Shown here piece after piece: positions 48,500 through 58,213 of a DNA stretch of 64,000 nucleotides. This DNA is from Phytopseudomonas flavescens (GTDB lineage: Bacteria; Pseudomonadota; Gammaproteobacteria; Pseudomonadales; Pseudomonadaceae). Location: the NCBI RefSeq assembly GCF_900100535.1, contig NZ_FNDG01000002.1, positions 124,001 to 188,000 of the forward strand, given 5' to 3'. Under the pieces are notes generated by a model. The model did not search any database. It saw nothing but the letters and a program-made list of their open reading frames with translations, and was not told the origin of the DNA. Positions within the stretch are counted from its first letter, which is position 1, and every line of letters begins with the position of its first letter. Made by a program: the position numbers and the translations under genes.

Positions 48500-49183
48500 T
48501 CATGTCTCGAAACGGTAGCCGACACCATAGACTGACCTGATCCACTCTTCCCCGACGTCGCCGAGTTTGCGACGCAGGTTCTTCACGTGGCTATCGATGG
48601 TTCGATCCGTGATGATGCGGTGATCGTCGTAGAGTTGGTTCATCAAATGATCGCGTGAATAGACCCGGCCGGGCTGCGCCGCCAGGGTGCGCAGCAGGCG
48701 GAACTCGACCAGCGTGAGCCCGAGATCGTGCCCGTGCAGGCACGCTCGGCAGGCAGCATTGTCGATAGATAATCCCCGTGCGGACTCGACGGCTCCGGGC
48801 ACGTGGCGGTGACGCCGCAGTACGCTGTGCACGCGTGCGACGACTTCTCGCGGGCTGAAGGGTTTGCAGACGTAGTCGTCGGCGCCCAGTTCGAGGCCGA
48901 GCAGGCGGTCGATCTCCTCGACCCGGGCCGTGACCATGATCACCGGCACGTCGGACAGCGTGCGCAGTTCGCGGCAGATGTCGATGCCGTCGCGGTTCGG
49001 CAGCATCAGGTCGAGGATCACCAGGTCGGGCTGCCGCTGCCGGAAGGCCGGCACGGCATCGGCGCCATCGAAGACCTGCTGGCAACTGTAGCCGGCCGCC
49101 TGCAGGTAGTCGCGCAGCACCGCCGAGAGCCGCGGCTCGTCCTCCACGATGAGAATCCGCCCACCCGGCGGCGCGGCCATCAT
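48500..49183 (-). CDS. OmpR-family response regulator (BaeR-like)
   Basis: 227 residues. The receiver domain has the acidic pair in ILIVEDE, phosphoacceptor Asp58 (VILDLMLP), T in VTAR and K in VCKPFSP. The C-terminal winged helix (~130-225) ends DRTIDSHVKNLRRKLG and GVGYRFET. It pairs with the kinase that overlaps it (ATGATG at 49180-49183) and lies divergent to the RND operon, its probable target. Confidence 0.92.
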   Translation of the reverse strand: MMAAPPGGRILIVEDEPRLSAVLRDYLQAAGYSCQQVFDGADAVPAFRQRQPDLVILDLMLPNRDGIDICRELRTLSDVPVIMVTARVEEIDRLLGLELGADDYVCKPFSPREVVARVHSVLRRHRHVPGAVESARGLSIDNAACRACLHGHDLGLTLVEFRLLRTLAAQPGRVYSRDHLMNQLYDDHRIITDRTIDSHVKNLRRKLGDVGEEWIRSVYGVGYRFET

Positions 49184-50556
49184 GCGGCCTCCGGCAGATC
49201 GACCGTGATGCGCAGGCCGCCGAGCGGCGAGGCGTCGGCGCGGATGCTGCCGTCGTGCGCCTGCGCGATGTTGCGGCAGATCGCCAGGCCGAGGCCGCTG
49301 CCGCCGCTTTCGCGGTTGCGCGATGCCTCGGTGCGGTAGAAGCGCTCGAACAGGCGCGGCAGCTTGTCCGCGTCCACCGCCGGCGGGCTGTCGTCGAAGG
49401 TGACGAGGAAACGGCCGTTGCGCCGTTCGCAGCCGACTTCGACGATGCCGCCGCGATCGGTGTAGCGCAGGGCGTTCTCGAGCAGGTTGCCGAACAGCTG
49501 CTGCAGCCGCCGTTCGTCGCCGTGGACCGGGTACGCGCCAGCGGCCATGCGTCGGTGCAGCTGCAGCCCGGCACCGGCGAAGCGCGGCTCCAGCGTCGCC
49601 AGCATCGCCTCCAGCAGGGTCGCCAGATCGAGCGGCTCATGCCGGTAAGTGAGGGCGGCCACGTCGGTCAGCGACAGGTCGTGCAGATCGTCGATGAGCT
49701 TGCCGAGCTGGAGGATCTGCTGGCCCAGCGGCTGCAGCGACGCCGGCGCCATGGGCCGGATGCCGTCCTGGACCGCTTCGAGTTCGGCGCGCATCACGGC
49801 CAGCGGGGTGCGCAGTTCGTGCGAGATGTCGGCCATGAAATGGCGCCGCGTGCGCTCGTTGTGCTCCAGCGCCTGCGCCAACTGGTTGAAATCGCGCGCC
49901 AGCCCGCCGAGCTCGTCGCGGGTGCCGGCATCCACCCGTATCGCGTAATCGCCGGCCGCCAGGCGGTGCGTTGCCGAGGCCAGGCCATGCACGCGGCGCA
50001 GCAGCATGCGCGACAGCAGTCCGGCGAGCAGGGCCGCCACGACGACCGACAAGGCCGCGATCAGCCACCAGGTGTACAACTGGGCTTCGTAGAAGCGCAC
50101 GTCGCCGGCGGCGACGGCCTTCTGGAACGGCACCATCGCCATCCAGCCCACCGTTTCCCCGTCGACGACGACCGGCCGCAACAGCGATTCCCGGTCGGCG
50201 CCCGGGTTGCCGACGACCCGGGCGTACGTACGGTCGAGCAGCGCGAAGCGCGGCACGGCGCCGGTCTGGTCGGACACCGGCGGGCCGGTCAGCGCCCGAG
50301 CCGGATCGGGGGCGGGCCGCATCAGCGCGAACCAGGCCTCCAGGTCGCCACGCAGGAAGTCCCAACTGCCGTGCTGACGATAGGTATCTTCCAGGCGCGG
50401 CAGCACCGTCTCCATGCGCTCCATGCCCTGCTCGTTGAGATAGCCGAGAAAGCCGCGTTGGAAACTGACGTGCGCCGCAACGCCATTGACCAGCAGTACG
50501 ATGGCGCAGGAGGCGATCACGGCGAGGAAGAGTTTGGCGGTAATGCCGATTTTCAT
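49180..50556 (-). CDS. Sensor histidine kinase (BaeS-like)
   Basis: 458 residues. Two membrane helices (~8-30 and ~168-190) enclose a periplasmic sensor region. A HAMP domain follows (RRVHGLASATHRLAAGDY), then the dimerisation helix with phosphoacceptor His246 (ADISHELRTPL) and a HATPase domain with NLLENALRYT and GSGLGLAICRN. The start at 50556 fits the first helix; the frame is open further upstream without RBS. Probably senses envelope stress or a toxic compound exported by the adjacent pump. Confidence 0.9.
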   Translation of the reverse strand: MKIGITAKLFLAVIASCAIVLLVNGVAAHVSFQRGFLGYLNEQGMERMETVLPRLEDTYRQHGSWDFLRGDLEAWFALMRPAPDPARALTGPPVSDQTGAVPRFALLDRTYARVVGNPGADRESLLRPVVVDGETVGWMAMVPFQKAVAAGDVRFYEAQLYTWWLIAALSVVVAALLAGLLSRMLLRRVHGLASATHRLAAGDYAIRVDAGTRDELGGLARDFNQLAQALEHNERTRRHFMADISHELRTPLAVMRAELEAVQDGIRPMAPASLQPLGQQILQLGKLIDDLHDLSLTDVAALTYRHEPLDLATLLEAMLATLEPRFAGAGLQLHRRMAAGAYPVHGDERRLQQLFGNLLENALRYTDRGGIVEVGCERRNGRFLVTFDDSPPAVDADKLPRLFERFYRTEASRNRESGGSGLGLAICRNIAQAHDGSIRADASPLGGLRITVDLPEAA

Positions 50557-50720
50557 AGGGTGGGTGGCCAGAGTAGGGGCGCAAAGCCGTATTCGACCAT
50601 GCTGCCAGGCCGGGGAACAAGGAAGAGTTGCGACTGGATCGCAAACTCCATATTCGCTGCACATTCCTCCTCCAGCATGCCGCTCATTATCTGTTTCCCG
50701 CGATTGCGAGGATATTGCGC

Positions 50721-51908
50721 ATGCTCTTTCCGATCCCTCGTCCACTGTTTAAGCACCTGTGTTTTCTGCCGGTGATACTGCTGCTGGCTGCCTGTTCGCC
50801 CGAACCGGTATCGGTTGCATCGACGCCGGAAGTCGGAGTCTGGACGGTGCGTGCACAGCGGCTGGCCATGCATCAGACCCTGCCCGGACGCACGGTGGCC
50901 CACATGGTCTCGGACGTGCGGCCTCAGGTCGGCGGCATCATCCAGCAGCGCCTGTTCACCGAAGGCCAGGACGTGAAGGCCGGACAGATCCTGTACCAGA
51001 TCGACCCGGCGACCTACCAGGCCGCCTACGACAATGCCAAGGGTGCCTTGGCCCAGGCACAGGCGGCGGTGCTGTCGGCGCGGCCCAAGGCGCAGCGCTA
51101 CGCCAACCTGGCCAAGCTGGACGCGGTGAGCCAGCAGGATCTCGAGGAGGCCGTCGCGACGCTGCGCCAGAACGAGGCGGCGGTGATGGTGGCGCAGGCC
51201 GCGCTGCAGACGGCCAGGATCAACCTCGACTACACCCGCGTCAGCGCGCCGATCGACGGCCGCATCGGCGCCTCTGTCTATACGCCCGGCGCGCTGGTGA
51301 CGGCTGGCCAGACCACGGCGCTGGCCACGATCCAGCAACTCGACCCGATCTACGTCGACGTCACCCAGTCCAGCGCCGAGCTGCTGGCGCTGCGCAAGCA
51401 GCTCGACAGCGGCGCGCTCACCTCGCTGGACGGCAAGGTGCCGGTGCAGATCCAGCTGGAGGATGGCAGCCTCTACGAGCACAGCGGCACGCTGGAATTC
51501 GTTGGCACCTCGGTGGATACCGGCACCGGCAACGTCGTGTCGCGTGCGCTGATTCCCAACCCGGATCGCCTGCTGCTGCCGGGCGCCTATGTGCGCGCCA
51601 TCCTGCCGGTGGCGATCAACGACAAGGCGATCCTGGTGCCGCAGAGCGCGGTCGGCCGCAATACCAGGGGCGAGGCGACGGTCAAGCTGGTCGGCGACGA
51701 CGGCAGGCTCATTGAGCGCACGGTGCAGACCGGTGATGCGCAGAAGGATCAGTGGATCATCAGCGCGGGCCTGCAGCCCGGCGAGCAACTGGTGGTCGAA
51801 GGTGGCAGCAAGGTACAGGCGGGTCAGGCAGTGAAGACGCACGATGTGGCGGCCCCGGCGCCGGATCTTACTGGAGTGCCGCTCCCGACAACCGATCAGC
51901 CGAGCTAA
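50721..51908 (+). CDS. RND efflux periplasmic adaptor (membrane fusion lipoprotein)
   Basis: 395 residues. Signal peptide with lipobox LLAAC, Cys anchoring near residue 25. It has the AcrA/MexA order: barrel-sandwich half (VRPQVGGIIQQRLFTEGQDVKAGQ), helical hairpin (~100-165), second lipoyl half (INLDYTRVSAPIDGRIG), beta-barrel and membrane-proximal domain. It links the inner-membrane pump to the outer-membrane channel. The ATG at 50721 follows GAGG. First gene of a three-gene operon, 164 bp from the divergent kinase start. Confidence 0.93.
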   Translation: MLFPIPRPLFKHLCFLPVILLLAACSPEPVSVASTPEVGVWTVRAQRLAMHQTLPGRTVAHMVSDVRPQVGGIIQQRLFTEGQDVKAGQILYQIDPATYQAAYDNAKGALAQAQAAVLSARPKAQRYANLAKLDAVSQQDLEEAVATLRQNEAAVMVAQAALQTARINLDYTRVSAPIDGRIGASVYTPGALVTAGQTTALATIQQLDPIYVDVTQSSAELLALRKQLDSGALTSLDGKVPVQIQLEDGSLYEHSGTLEFVGTSVDTGTGNVVSRALIPNPDRLLLPGAYVRAILPVAINDKAILVPQSAVGRNTRGEATVKLVGDDGRLIERTVQTGDAQKDQWIISAGLQPGEQLVVEGGSKVQAGQAVKTHDVAAPAPDLTGVPLPTTDQPS

Positions 51909-51917
51909 GGAGGCGCT

Positions 51918-54900
51918 ATGTCACGCTTTTTCATCGACCGCCCCATCTTCGCCTGGGTCATCGCCATCGTCATCACCCTGGCCGGTACGCTGGCGGTGTT
52001 CAACCTGGCGGTGGAGCAGTACCCGAACATCGCGCCGCCGACGATCTCGATCCGCGCCACCTACACTGGTGCCTCGGCGCAGACCGTGGAGAACTCGGTC
52101 ACCCAGGTCATCGAGCAGCAGATGAGTGGGCTGGACAATCTGATGTACATGTCCGCCAGCAGCAACGCGGCCGGTAGCGCGCAGGTGCAACTGACGTTCA
52201 AGGCCGGCACCGACCCGGACGTGGCGCAGATGCAGGTGCAGAACAAGTTGCAGCAGGCCGAGGCGATGCTGCCCGATGTGGTCAAAAGCACGGGCCTCAC
52301 GGTGAGCAAGTCGGTGGGCGGCAGTTTCTTCGAGGTGCTCGCCTTCACCTCCGACGACGGCAGATTGAGTGGCACCGACATTGCCGACTTCATGGTGTCC
52401 ACCCTCCAGGATCCGATCAGCCGCGTCACCGGCGTTGGCCGGGTGCAGGTGATGGGCTCGCAGTATTCGATGCGTGTCTGGCTCGATCCGGAGAAACTGC
52501 GCACCTATTCGCTGATGCCCTCCGACGTGACGGCCGCGATCACGGCGCAGAACGCCGACGTGTCTTCCGGGCAGCTCGGCGCGTTGCCAGCGACGCAGGG
52601 CCAGGCGCTGAACGCGACCATCAGCTCGCGCAGCCGACTGCAGACGCCGGAGCAGTTCAAGGCGATCGTCGTCAAGTCCGACAGCGACGGCGCGGTGGTG
52701 CGCCTGTCCGACGTCGCCCGCGTCGAGCTGGGTAGCGAGGACTACGCGATGACCAGCACGTTCAACGGCAAGCCGGCCGCGGGCATCGGCATCGAGCTGG
52801 CCAGCGGCGCCAACGCCATGCAGGTGTCGGAGGCCGTGGAGGCCAGGCTCCAGGAGTTGCAGTCCTACTTCCCCGAGGGAATCAGCTACCACGTGGCCTC
52901 CAGCACCACGCCGTTCGTGAAGATCTCCATCGAGGAGGTGGTCAAGACCCTGGTCGAAGCCGTCGTGCTGGTGCTGGCGATCATGTATCTGTTCCTGCAG
53001 AACTGGCGGGTGACGCTGATCCCGGCGATTGCCGTGCCGGTGGTACTGATGGGCACCTTCGGCGTGCTGGCGCTGCTGGGCTACTCGATCAACACCCTGA
53101 CCATGTTCGGCATGGTACTGGCGATCGGCCTGCTGGTGGACGATGCGATCGTGGTGGTGGAGAACGTCGAGCGGGTGATGCGCGAGGAAGGACTGCCGCC
53201 GCGCGAGGCCACGCGCAAATCGATGGGCCAGATCACCGGCGCGCTGGTCGGCATCGCCCTGGTGCTGACGGCAGTGTTCCTGCCCATGGCGTTTTTCAGT
53301 GGTTCCACCGGGGTGATCTACCGCCAGTTCTCGGTGACCATCGCCTCGGCGATGATCCTTTCGGTACTCGTGGCCATGACCCTGACGCCAGCGCTGTGCG
53401 CCACGCTGCTGACACCGGTCGGGCAGGACGGGCAGGTTACCCGGCGCGGGCCGCTCGGTCGCTTCTTCGCAGGGTTCAATACCCGATTCGATCAGGGTGC
53501 CGAGCGCTACCAACGCGGCGTGGCGCGCGTCGTCGGCCACCGCCGCGCGGGCGTGGCGGTCTATCTGGTGCTGCTGGTGGTGCTGGGCCTGCAGTTCTGG
53601 CAGTTGCCGACCTCTTTCCTGCCCGAGGAGGATCAAGGCACGCTGATGGTGCAACTGAAGATGCCGCCAGGCGCGACCAAGGAGAAGACGCAGCAGGTGA
53701 TCTCCGAGGTCTCGGACTACGTGCGCGGGCAGCCGGAGGTCGAGACGGTCATGGCGGTCGCCGGCTTCAGCCAGGGCACCAGCGGCCAGAACGCCGGCAT
53801 GGCCTTCATCCGGCTCAAGAACTGGAGCGAGCGCGAGGCCAGTGCCACCGATATCGGCGTGCGCATCAGCGAAGCGATGCTCGGGCGCTTTCCCGATGCG
53901 CAGATCTACGCCTTCGCGCCCTCGGGCATTCCGGGGCTGGGCCAGGCCACCGGCTTCACCCTGGAGCTGCAGGATTTCGCTGGCGCCGGCCACGAAGCCC
54001 TGGTGGACGCGCGCCAGAAGCTGCTGGCGCTGGCCGCGCAGGAGCCGTCGCTGAGCGCGGTGCGTTATGCCAACCTGGAGGATGCGCCGACCTTCGACAT
54101 CAAGATCGACGATGCCAAGGCCGGCGCGCTGAAACTGACCCAGAGCGACATCAATGCCACCCTGTCCACGGCGTTCGGGGCCACCTACGTCAACGACTTC
54201 GTCGACCGCGGCCGGATCAAGAAGGTTTATGTGCAGGGCCAGGAGCAGGCGCGGATGCTGCCGCAGGATGTCTACCGCTGGACGGTGCGCAACAGCGACG
54301 ATGCAATGGTGCCATTCTCGGCCTTCGCCAGCAGCGGCTGGAGCTACGCTCCGGCATCGCTGGCGCGCTTCAACGGCATCGCCGCCATGGAGATCAGTGG
54401 CCAACCGGCCCAGGGCGTCAGCTCGGGCACGGCGATGGCTGAGATAGTCAGGCTGGTGCAGCAACTGCCGGGCGGCTTCGGTTATGCGTGGTCGGGCCTG
54501 TCCTTCCAGGAGCAGCAGGCCGGGGCGCAGGCTCCTTTGCTGTACGCGGTGTCGCTGTTGTTCGTGTTCCTCTGTCTGGCGGCGCTGTACGAGAGCTGGT
54601 CGATCCCGTTTTCGGTGATGCTGGCCGTGCCTATCGGTGTCGGCGGCGCGCTGCTGCTGACTTCGCTGCGCGGACTCAGCAATGACGTGTATTTCCAGGT
54701 GGGCCTGCTCGCTACGGTCGGTCTGGCGGCCAAGAACGGCATCCTTATCGTCGAGTTCGCCAAGGAACTGGAGGAGCGCGGCAAGCCACTGGTCGAGGCT
54801 GTACTGGAGGCTGCGCGCCTGCGCCTACGGCCGATCCTGATGACCTCGATGGCCTTCCTGCTCGGCGTGCTGCCCCTGATGGTCAGCAGCGGCGCCGGCT

Positions 54901-55058
54901 CCGCTGGGCGCCACTCGCTGGGTACCGGCGTGTTCGGTGGCACCCTGGCCTCGACCGTGCTGGGCATCTTCTTCGTGCCGCTGTTCTACGTGATCGTGCG
55001 CAGCCTGTTTCCCGGCCGCAAGAGCCAGCCCGCTGCGCCGACGGAGGTGAATGAATGA
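51918..55058 (+). CDS. RND-family multidrug efflux pump (AcrB/MexB type, HAE1)
   Basis: 1046 residues, the HAE1 length, with 12 membrane helices and two large periplasmic loops. It starts MSRFFIDRPIFAWV, typical of AcrB. The proton relay is intact: paired aspartates in GLLVDDAIVVVENVE (TM4) and the lysine in GLAAKNGILIVEFAKEL (TM10). It exports amphiphilic drugs by proton antiport. An RBS (AAGGAG) precedes it nine bases after the adaptor stop; its stop overlaps the channel gene (ATGA). Confidence 0.95.
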   Translation: MSRFFIDRPIFAWVIAIVITLAGTLAVFNLAVEQYPNIAPPTISIRATYTGASAQTVENSVTQVIEQQMSGLDNLMYMSASSNAAGSAQVQLTFKAGTDPDVAQMQVQNKLQQAEAMLPDVVKSTGLTVSKSVGGSFFEVLAFTSDDGRLSGTDIADFMVSTLQDPISRVTGVGRVQVMGSQYSMRVWLDPEKLRTYSLMPSDVTAAITAQNADVSSGQLGALPATQGQALNATISSRSRLQTPEQFKAIVVKSDSDGAVVRLSDVARVELGSEDYAMTSTFNGKPAAGIGIELASGANAMQVSEAVEARLQELQSYFPEGISYHVASSTTPFVKISIEEVVKTLVEAVVLVLAIMYLFLQNWRVTLIPAIAVPVVLMGTFGVLALLGYSINTLTMFGMVLAIGLLVDDAIVVVENVERVMREEGLPPREATRKSMGQITGALVGIALVLTAVFLPMAFFSGSTGVIYRQFSVTIASAMILSVLVAMTLTPALCATLLTPVGQDGQVTRRGPLGRFFAGFNTRFDQGAERYQRGVARVVGHRRAGVAVYLVLLVVLGLQFWQLPTSFLPEEDQGTLMVQLKMPPGATKEKTQQVISEVSDYVRGQPEVETVMAVAGFSQGTSGQNAGMAFIRLKNWSEREASATDIGVRISEAMLGRFPDAQIYAFAPSGIPGLGQATGFTLELQDFAGAGHEALVDARQKLLALAAQEPSLSAVRYANLEDAPTFDIKIDDAKAGALKLTQSDINATLSTAFGATYVNDFVDRGRIKKVYVQGQEQARMLPQDVYRWTVRNSDDAMVPFSAFASSGWSYAPASLARFNGIAAMEISGQPAQGVSSGTAMAEIVRLVQQLPGGFGYAWSGLSFQEQQAGAQAPLLYAVSLLFVFLCLAALYESWSIPFSVMLAVPIGVGGALLLTSLRGLSNDVYFQVGLLATVGLAAKNGILIVEFAKELEERGKPLVEAVLEAARLRLRPILMTSMAFLLGVLPLMVSSGAGSAGRHSLGTGVFGGTLASTVLGIFFVPLFYVIVRSLFPGRKSQPAAPTEVNE

Positions 55059-56500
55059 CCAGGCCGTCCGTCACCCGGCGTTCCCCGCGCCCGGTTCGCC
55101 TGGCGTTGGCCGTTCTCTGCGCCGCCGCGCTGGCCGGCTGCGCCAGTATGGCGCCGTCTTACGTACAACCCGCCGCACCGGTGCCGGTGCAGTTCCGCGA
55201 CGCCCTGTCAGCTGGTGCGGGCGGAGTGCCGGTTGCGGAGCTCGATTGGCGCCAGGTGTTTCTGGACGAGCGCCTGCGCCAGGTGATCGCCCAGGCGCTG
55301 CAGAGCAACCGCGACCTGCGCGTGGCGCTGCTCAACATCGAGAAGGCGCGCGCGCAGTACCGCATCCAGAGCGCCGACCTGCTGCCGTCGGTGGACGCGA
55401 CGCTCAGCCGGACGGCCGCACGCAGCAGTGCGGCCGCCAGCAGCAGCGGAGTCGCGGCGGTGAGTCGCAGCGCCTCGGCCACGGTCGGCTTCAGCAGTTG
55501 GGAACTGGATCTGTTCGGGCGCATCCGCAGTCTGCAGGACGAGGCCGCGCAGACCTTCCTGGCCACTGCCGAAACCCAGCGCAACACACGCATGAGCCTG
55601 CTGGCCGAAGTCGCCAGCGACTGGCTGAGCGTGGGCGCCTACCGCCAGCGCGTGGCCCTGGCGCAGCAGACCCTGGAGAGCCAGCGCAGGACGCTGCAGC
55701 TCACCGAACTCCTGCATGGCGAGGGTGCGGCTTCCGGCGTGGATCTGGCTTCCATCCAGGGCAGCGTGGAAAGCGCGCGGGCCGACGTCGCCACCTACGC
55801 CACCGCGCTGGAGCAGGCACGCCATGCGCTCGAGCTGGTCGTGGGCGCCCCCGTCCCCGACAGCCTTCTGCCTGACACCGACGATGCCGAAGCCGCAGTG
55901 GTACTAGCTCCGCTGCCCGCCGACCTCTCCTCGAAGGTGCTGCTGCAGCGCCCCGACGTACTGTCTGCCGAGTACGTGCTAAAAGCCGCCAATGCCGATA
56001 TCGGCGCCGCGCGCGCGGCCTTCTTTCCAACCATCTCGCTGACCACGACGGTGGGCGTCGGCAGCAGCGCCCTGTCGAACCTGTTCGATGCCGGCACGCG
56101 AACCTGGTCGTTCATTCCCACCGTCAGCGTGCCGATCTTTCATGCCGGCGCACTCCAGGCCTCGCTGGACGCGGCGGAGCTCTCCGCCGATGTCGCCGTG
56201 GCCCAGTACGAGAAGGCGATCCAGACCGCCTTCGGCGAAGTGGCCGATGTCCTGGCCGAGCGCGCCCGCCTGGACGAGCGCCTGGATGCGCAGCGTGCCC
56301 TGGTCGTCGCCTCCCGGCGCGGCTATACCCTGGCCGATGCGCGCTACCGCAACGGCGTGGACAGCTCTCTTCAGGCCCTGACCGCACAACGCACGCTCTA
56401 TAGTGCGCAGCAGGATCTGATCACCCTTCGCCTGAGCGAAGCCAGCAACCGTGTGACCCTGTACAAGGTATTCGGCGGCGGAGCCGACGCCAGCGAATGA
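55055..56500 (+). CDS. Outer-membrane efflux channel (OprM/NodT family lipoprotein)
   Basis: 481 residues with signal peptide and lipobox LAGC (Cys ~30). Two outer-membrane efflux repeats: the first around RDLRVALLNIEKARAQY and DLFGRIRSL, the second around RPDVLSAEYVLKAANADIGAARAAFFPTISL. It forms the trimeric duct for the pump encoded upstream. The start overlaps the pump stop by four bases, making the tripartite system self-contained. Confidence 0.94.
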   Translation: MTRPSVTRRSPRPVRLALAVLCAAALAGCASMAPSYVQPAAPVPVQFRDALSAGAGGVPVAELDWRQVFLDERLRQVIAQALQSNRDLRVALLNIEKARAQYRIQSADLLPSVDATLSRTAARSSAAASSSGVAAVSRSASATVGFSSWELDLFGRIRSLQDEAAQTFLATAETQRNTRMSLLAEVASDWLSVGAYRQRVALAQQTLESQRRTLQLTELLHGEGAASGVDLASIQGSVESARADVATYATALEQARHALELVVGAPVPDSLLPDTDDAEAAVVLAPLPADLSSKVLLQRPDVLSAEYVLKAANADIGAARAAFFPTISLTTTVGVGSSALSNLFDAGTRTWSFIPTVSVPIFHAGALQASLDAAELSADVAVAQYEKAIQTAFGEVADVLAERARLDERLDAQRALVVASRRGYTLADARYRNGVDSSLQALTAQRTLYSAQQDLITLRLSEASNRVTLYKVFGGGADASE

Positions 56501-56877
56501 GGACGGAGGGGCAGGGCATGATGCATGCGGTCAGGAAGGGGCCTGGTGGCAGAATCGTGCGTGTTGCCCATGAAATTCGAACCGATATCCGGACAGACGC
56601 TGAAGATAAAACGCGCGCACATGGAAATGACCACTCAGGCCGCCCCGGTTTCGGCTACCGACCCGGCGCGAAGAGTCATGCTGACTCTGCCTATCCGCCT
56701 ACTATGCTGGCGACGAAAGGCGATGGCACGGTCAAGTACATGCCGGATGCACAAAGCTACGATCACTATACCAACGAGCCGCCCAGTTCGCCCTAATGCC
56801 CGAGGCGCCGCTGAAGCGACATCTGAGGCGATCATCGACAAGCTGAAACAGATGCATGGAGACGGGAGTTGAAAGTC
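56501..56877. other. Intergenic stretch after the RND operon
   Basis: 377 bp with overlapping short open frames on the plus strand but no domain, signal or good RBS for any of them. It probably contains the promoter of the following three-gene unit; I see no clear terminator. Confidence 0.4.
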
Positions 56878-58194
56878 ATGAAGATGCGGACACGTCGGGA
56901 GTTTCTGATCATGGGCGCCAGCGCAGGAGCGCTGTTGGCGATCGGTGCGCCGGCCCTGGCGAAACAAGACGCGGGACAGGCCAGGAGCGCCACCGCCATC
57001 ACTCAGGTGTTCGGCGATGGCGTTCGCCTGACCGCTGTTGCGGTGGAGTACGCCAAACCGGTCAAGACTGCGGATCTGTCTGCCTCCGACTTCCGGGTCG
57101 AAGGTCGCACGGTCACTGGCGTTTTCGCCAGCACATCCACTGACCCGGCGAGCCGGACGGATACTGGCCGTTTCGTCATCGTCACCCTGTCGTCCGAGGA
57201 CACCCATGCGCTCCTGGCCGAAACGCTGCAATCGCAAGACGGCCAGGCTGGCGGGCAAACCGATGGCCAGAACCGGCGCGGCCCCGGCGGCGCGGGTGAC
57301 ATCCCGACTTACGACACGGTCTACAAGACCGCCCAGACCACGGTCGTGGCGCCCGGTGCAGGCACGTTGGCGACGACGGCCGCTCGCAACCTGGTCGTCG
57401 ACGATTTCCGGCAACTGGAGTTCCACGACTCGAACACGGGCAAGACTCTACGCTACAACCTGTTCGTGCCGAAGGGCTACGACGATGCGAAGTCCTATCC
57501 ACTGGTGCTGTTCATGCACGATGCCGGCGCGACCAGCGACGTGACGCGGACGACTCTGTTTCAGGGCCTGGGCGCGATCGCCTGGGCCAGCCCTGAGGAT
57601 CAGGCCAGGCGCCCGTGCTTCGTGCTGGCGCCGCAGTTCGCCGAGATCATCGCCGACGACGACTCGCAGACCAGCAGCATGCTCGACACCACCATCGACC
57701 TGATCGAGGCGCTGGCGGATCAGTACAGCATCGACCGCAAGCGCCTCTATACCACCGGCCAGTCGGGCGGCTGCATGATGTCGATCGCGATGGATATCAA
57801 GTACCCGGATTTTTTTGCCGCGTCCTTCCTGGTCGCCGGCCAATGGGATCCGGCGCTGGTGAAGCCGCTGGCCCGGCAGAAGCTGTGGATCCTTGTGTCG
57901 CAGGACGACGACAAGGCCTATCCCGGACAGAATGCTATCGTCGAAGTTCTAGAGAACGAGGGCGCCAGGATCAGTCGCGCCACCTGGGACGGCACCTGGT
58001 CGGCCAATCAATATCGCGCCGCCTTCGAGAAGATTGACGCCGAGGGAAGCCCGATCAACTACGTGACCTTCGCCAAGGGCACCGTCATTCCCCCGGGGCA
58101 GTCGGCCGCAGGTGCAAGCGGGCACCGTAATACCTGGCGTATCGCCTACAGCATCGAGCCCATCCGTGAATGGATCTTCCGGCAGCACAAGTAA
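56878..58194 (+). CDS. Tat-exported alpha/beta hydrolase (PHB-depolymerase/prolyl-oligopeptidase-like)
   Basis: 438 residues. The N-terminus has a twin-arginine motif RTRREFLIMG followed by a hydrophobic stretch ending PALA, so export in folded form is likely. Residues ~35-175 form a separate N-domain with FRVEGRTVTGVF. The hydrolase domain (~190-430) has YNLFVPKGYDDAKSYPLVLFMHDAG and nucleophile Ser296 in TTGQSGG. The ATG at 56878 sits ten bases after GGGAG. It is probably an esterase or peptidase in the periplasm; the substrate is unknown. Confidence 0.8.
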   Translation: MKMRTRREFLIMGASAGALLAIGAPALAKQDAGQARSATAITQVFGDGVRLTAVAVEYAKPVKTADLSASDFRVEGRTVTGVFASTSTDPASRTDTGRFVIVTLSSEDTHALLAETLQSQDGQAGGQTDGQNRRGPGGAGDIPTYDTVYKTAQTTVVAPGAGTLATTAARNLVVDDFRQLEFHDSNTGKTLRYNLFVPKGYDDAKSYPLVLFMHDAGATSDVTRTTLFQGLGAIAWASPEDQARRPCFVLAPQFAEIIADDDSQTSSMLDTTIDLIEALADQYSIDRKRLYTTGQSGGCMMSIAMDIKYPDFFAASFLVAGQWDPALVKPLARQKLWILVSQDDDKAYPGQNAIVEVLENEGARISRATWDGTWSANQYRAAFEKIDAEGSPINYVTFAKGTVIPPGQSAAGASGHRNTWRIAYSIEPIREWIFRQHK

Positions 58195-58213
58195 TTCAAG
58201 GGGAGCATCGAGA

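Noticed and set aside
56497..56796. 99-codon frame overlapping the outer-membrane channel stop
   Set aside because: The ATGA overlap is tempting but the translation is unstructured and charged, without homologue or signal, and a competing frame overlaps it.
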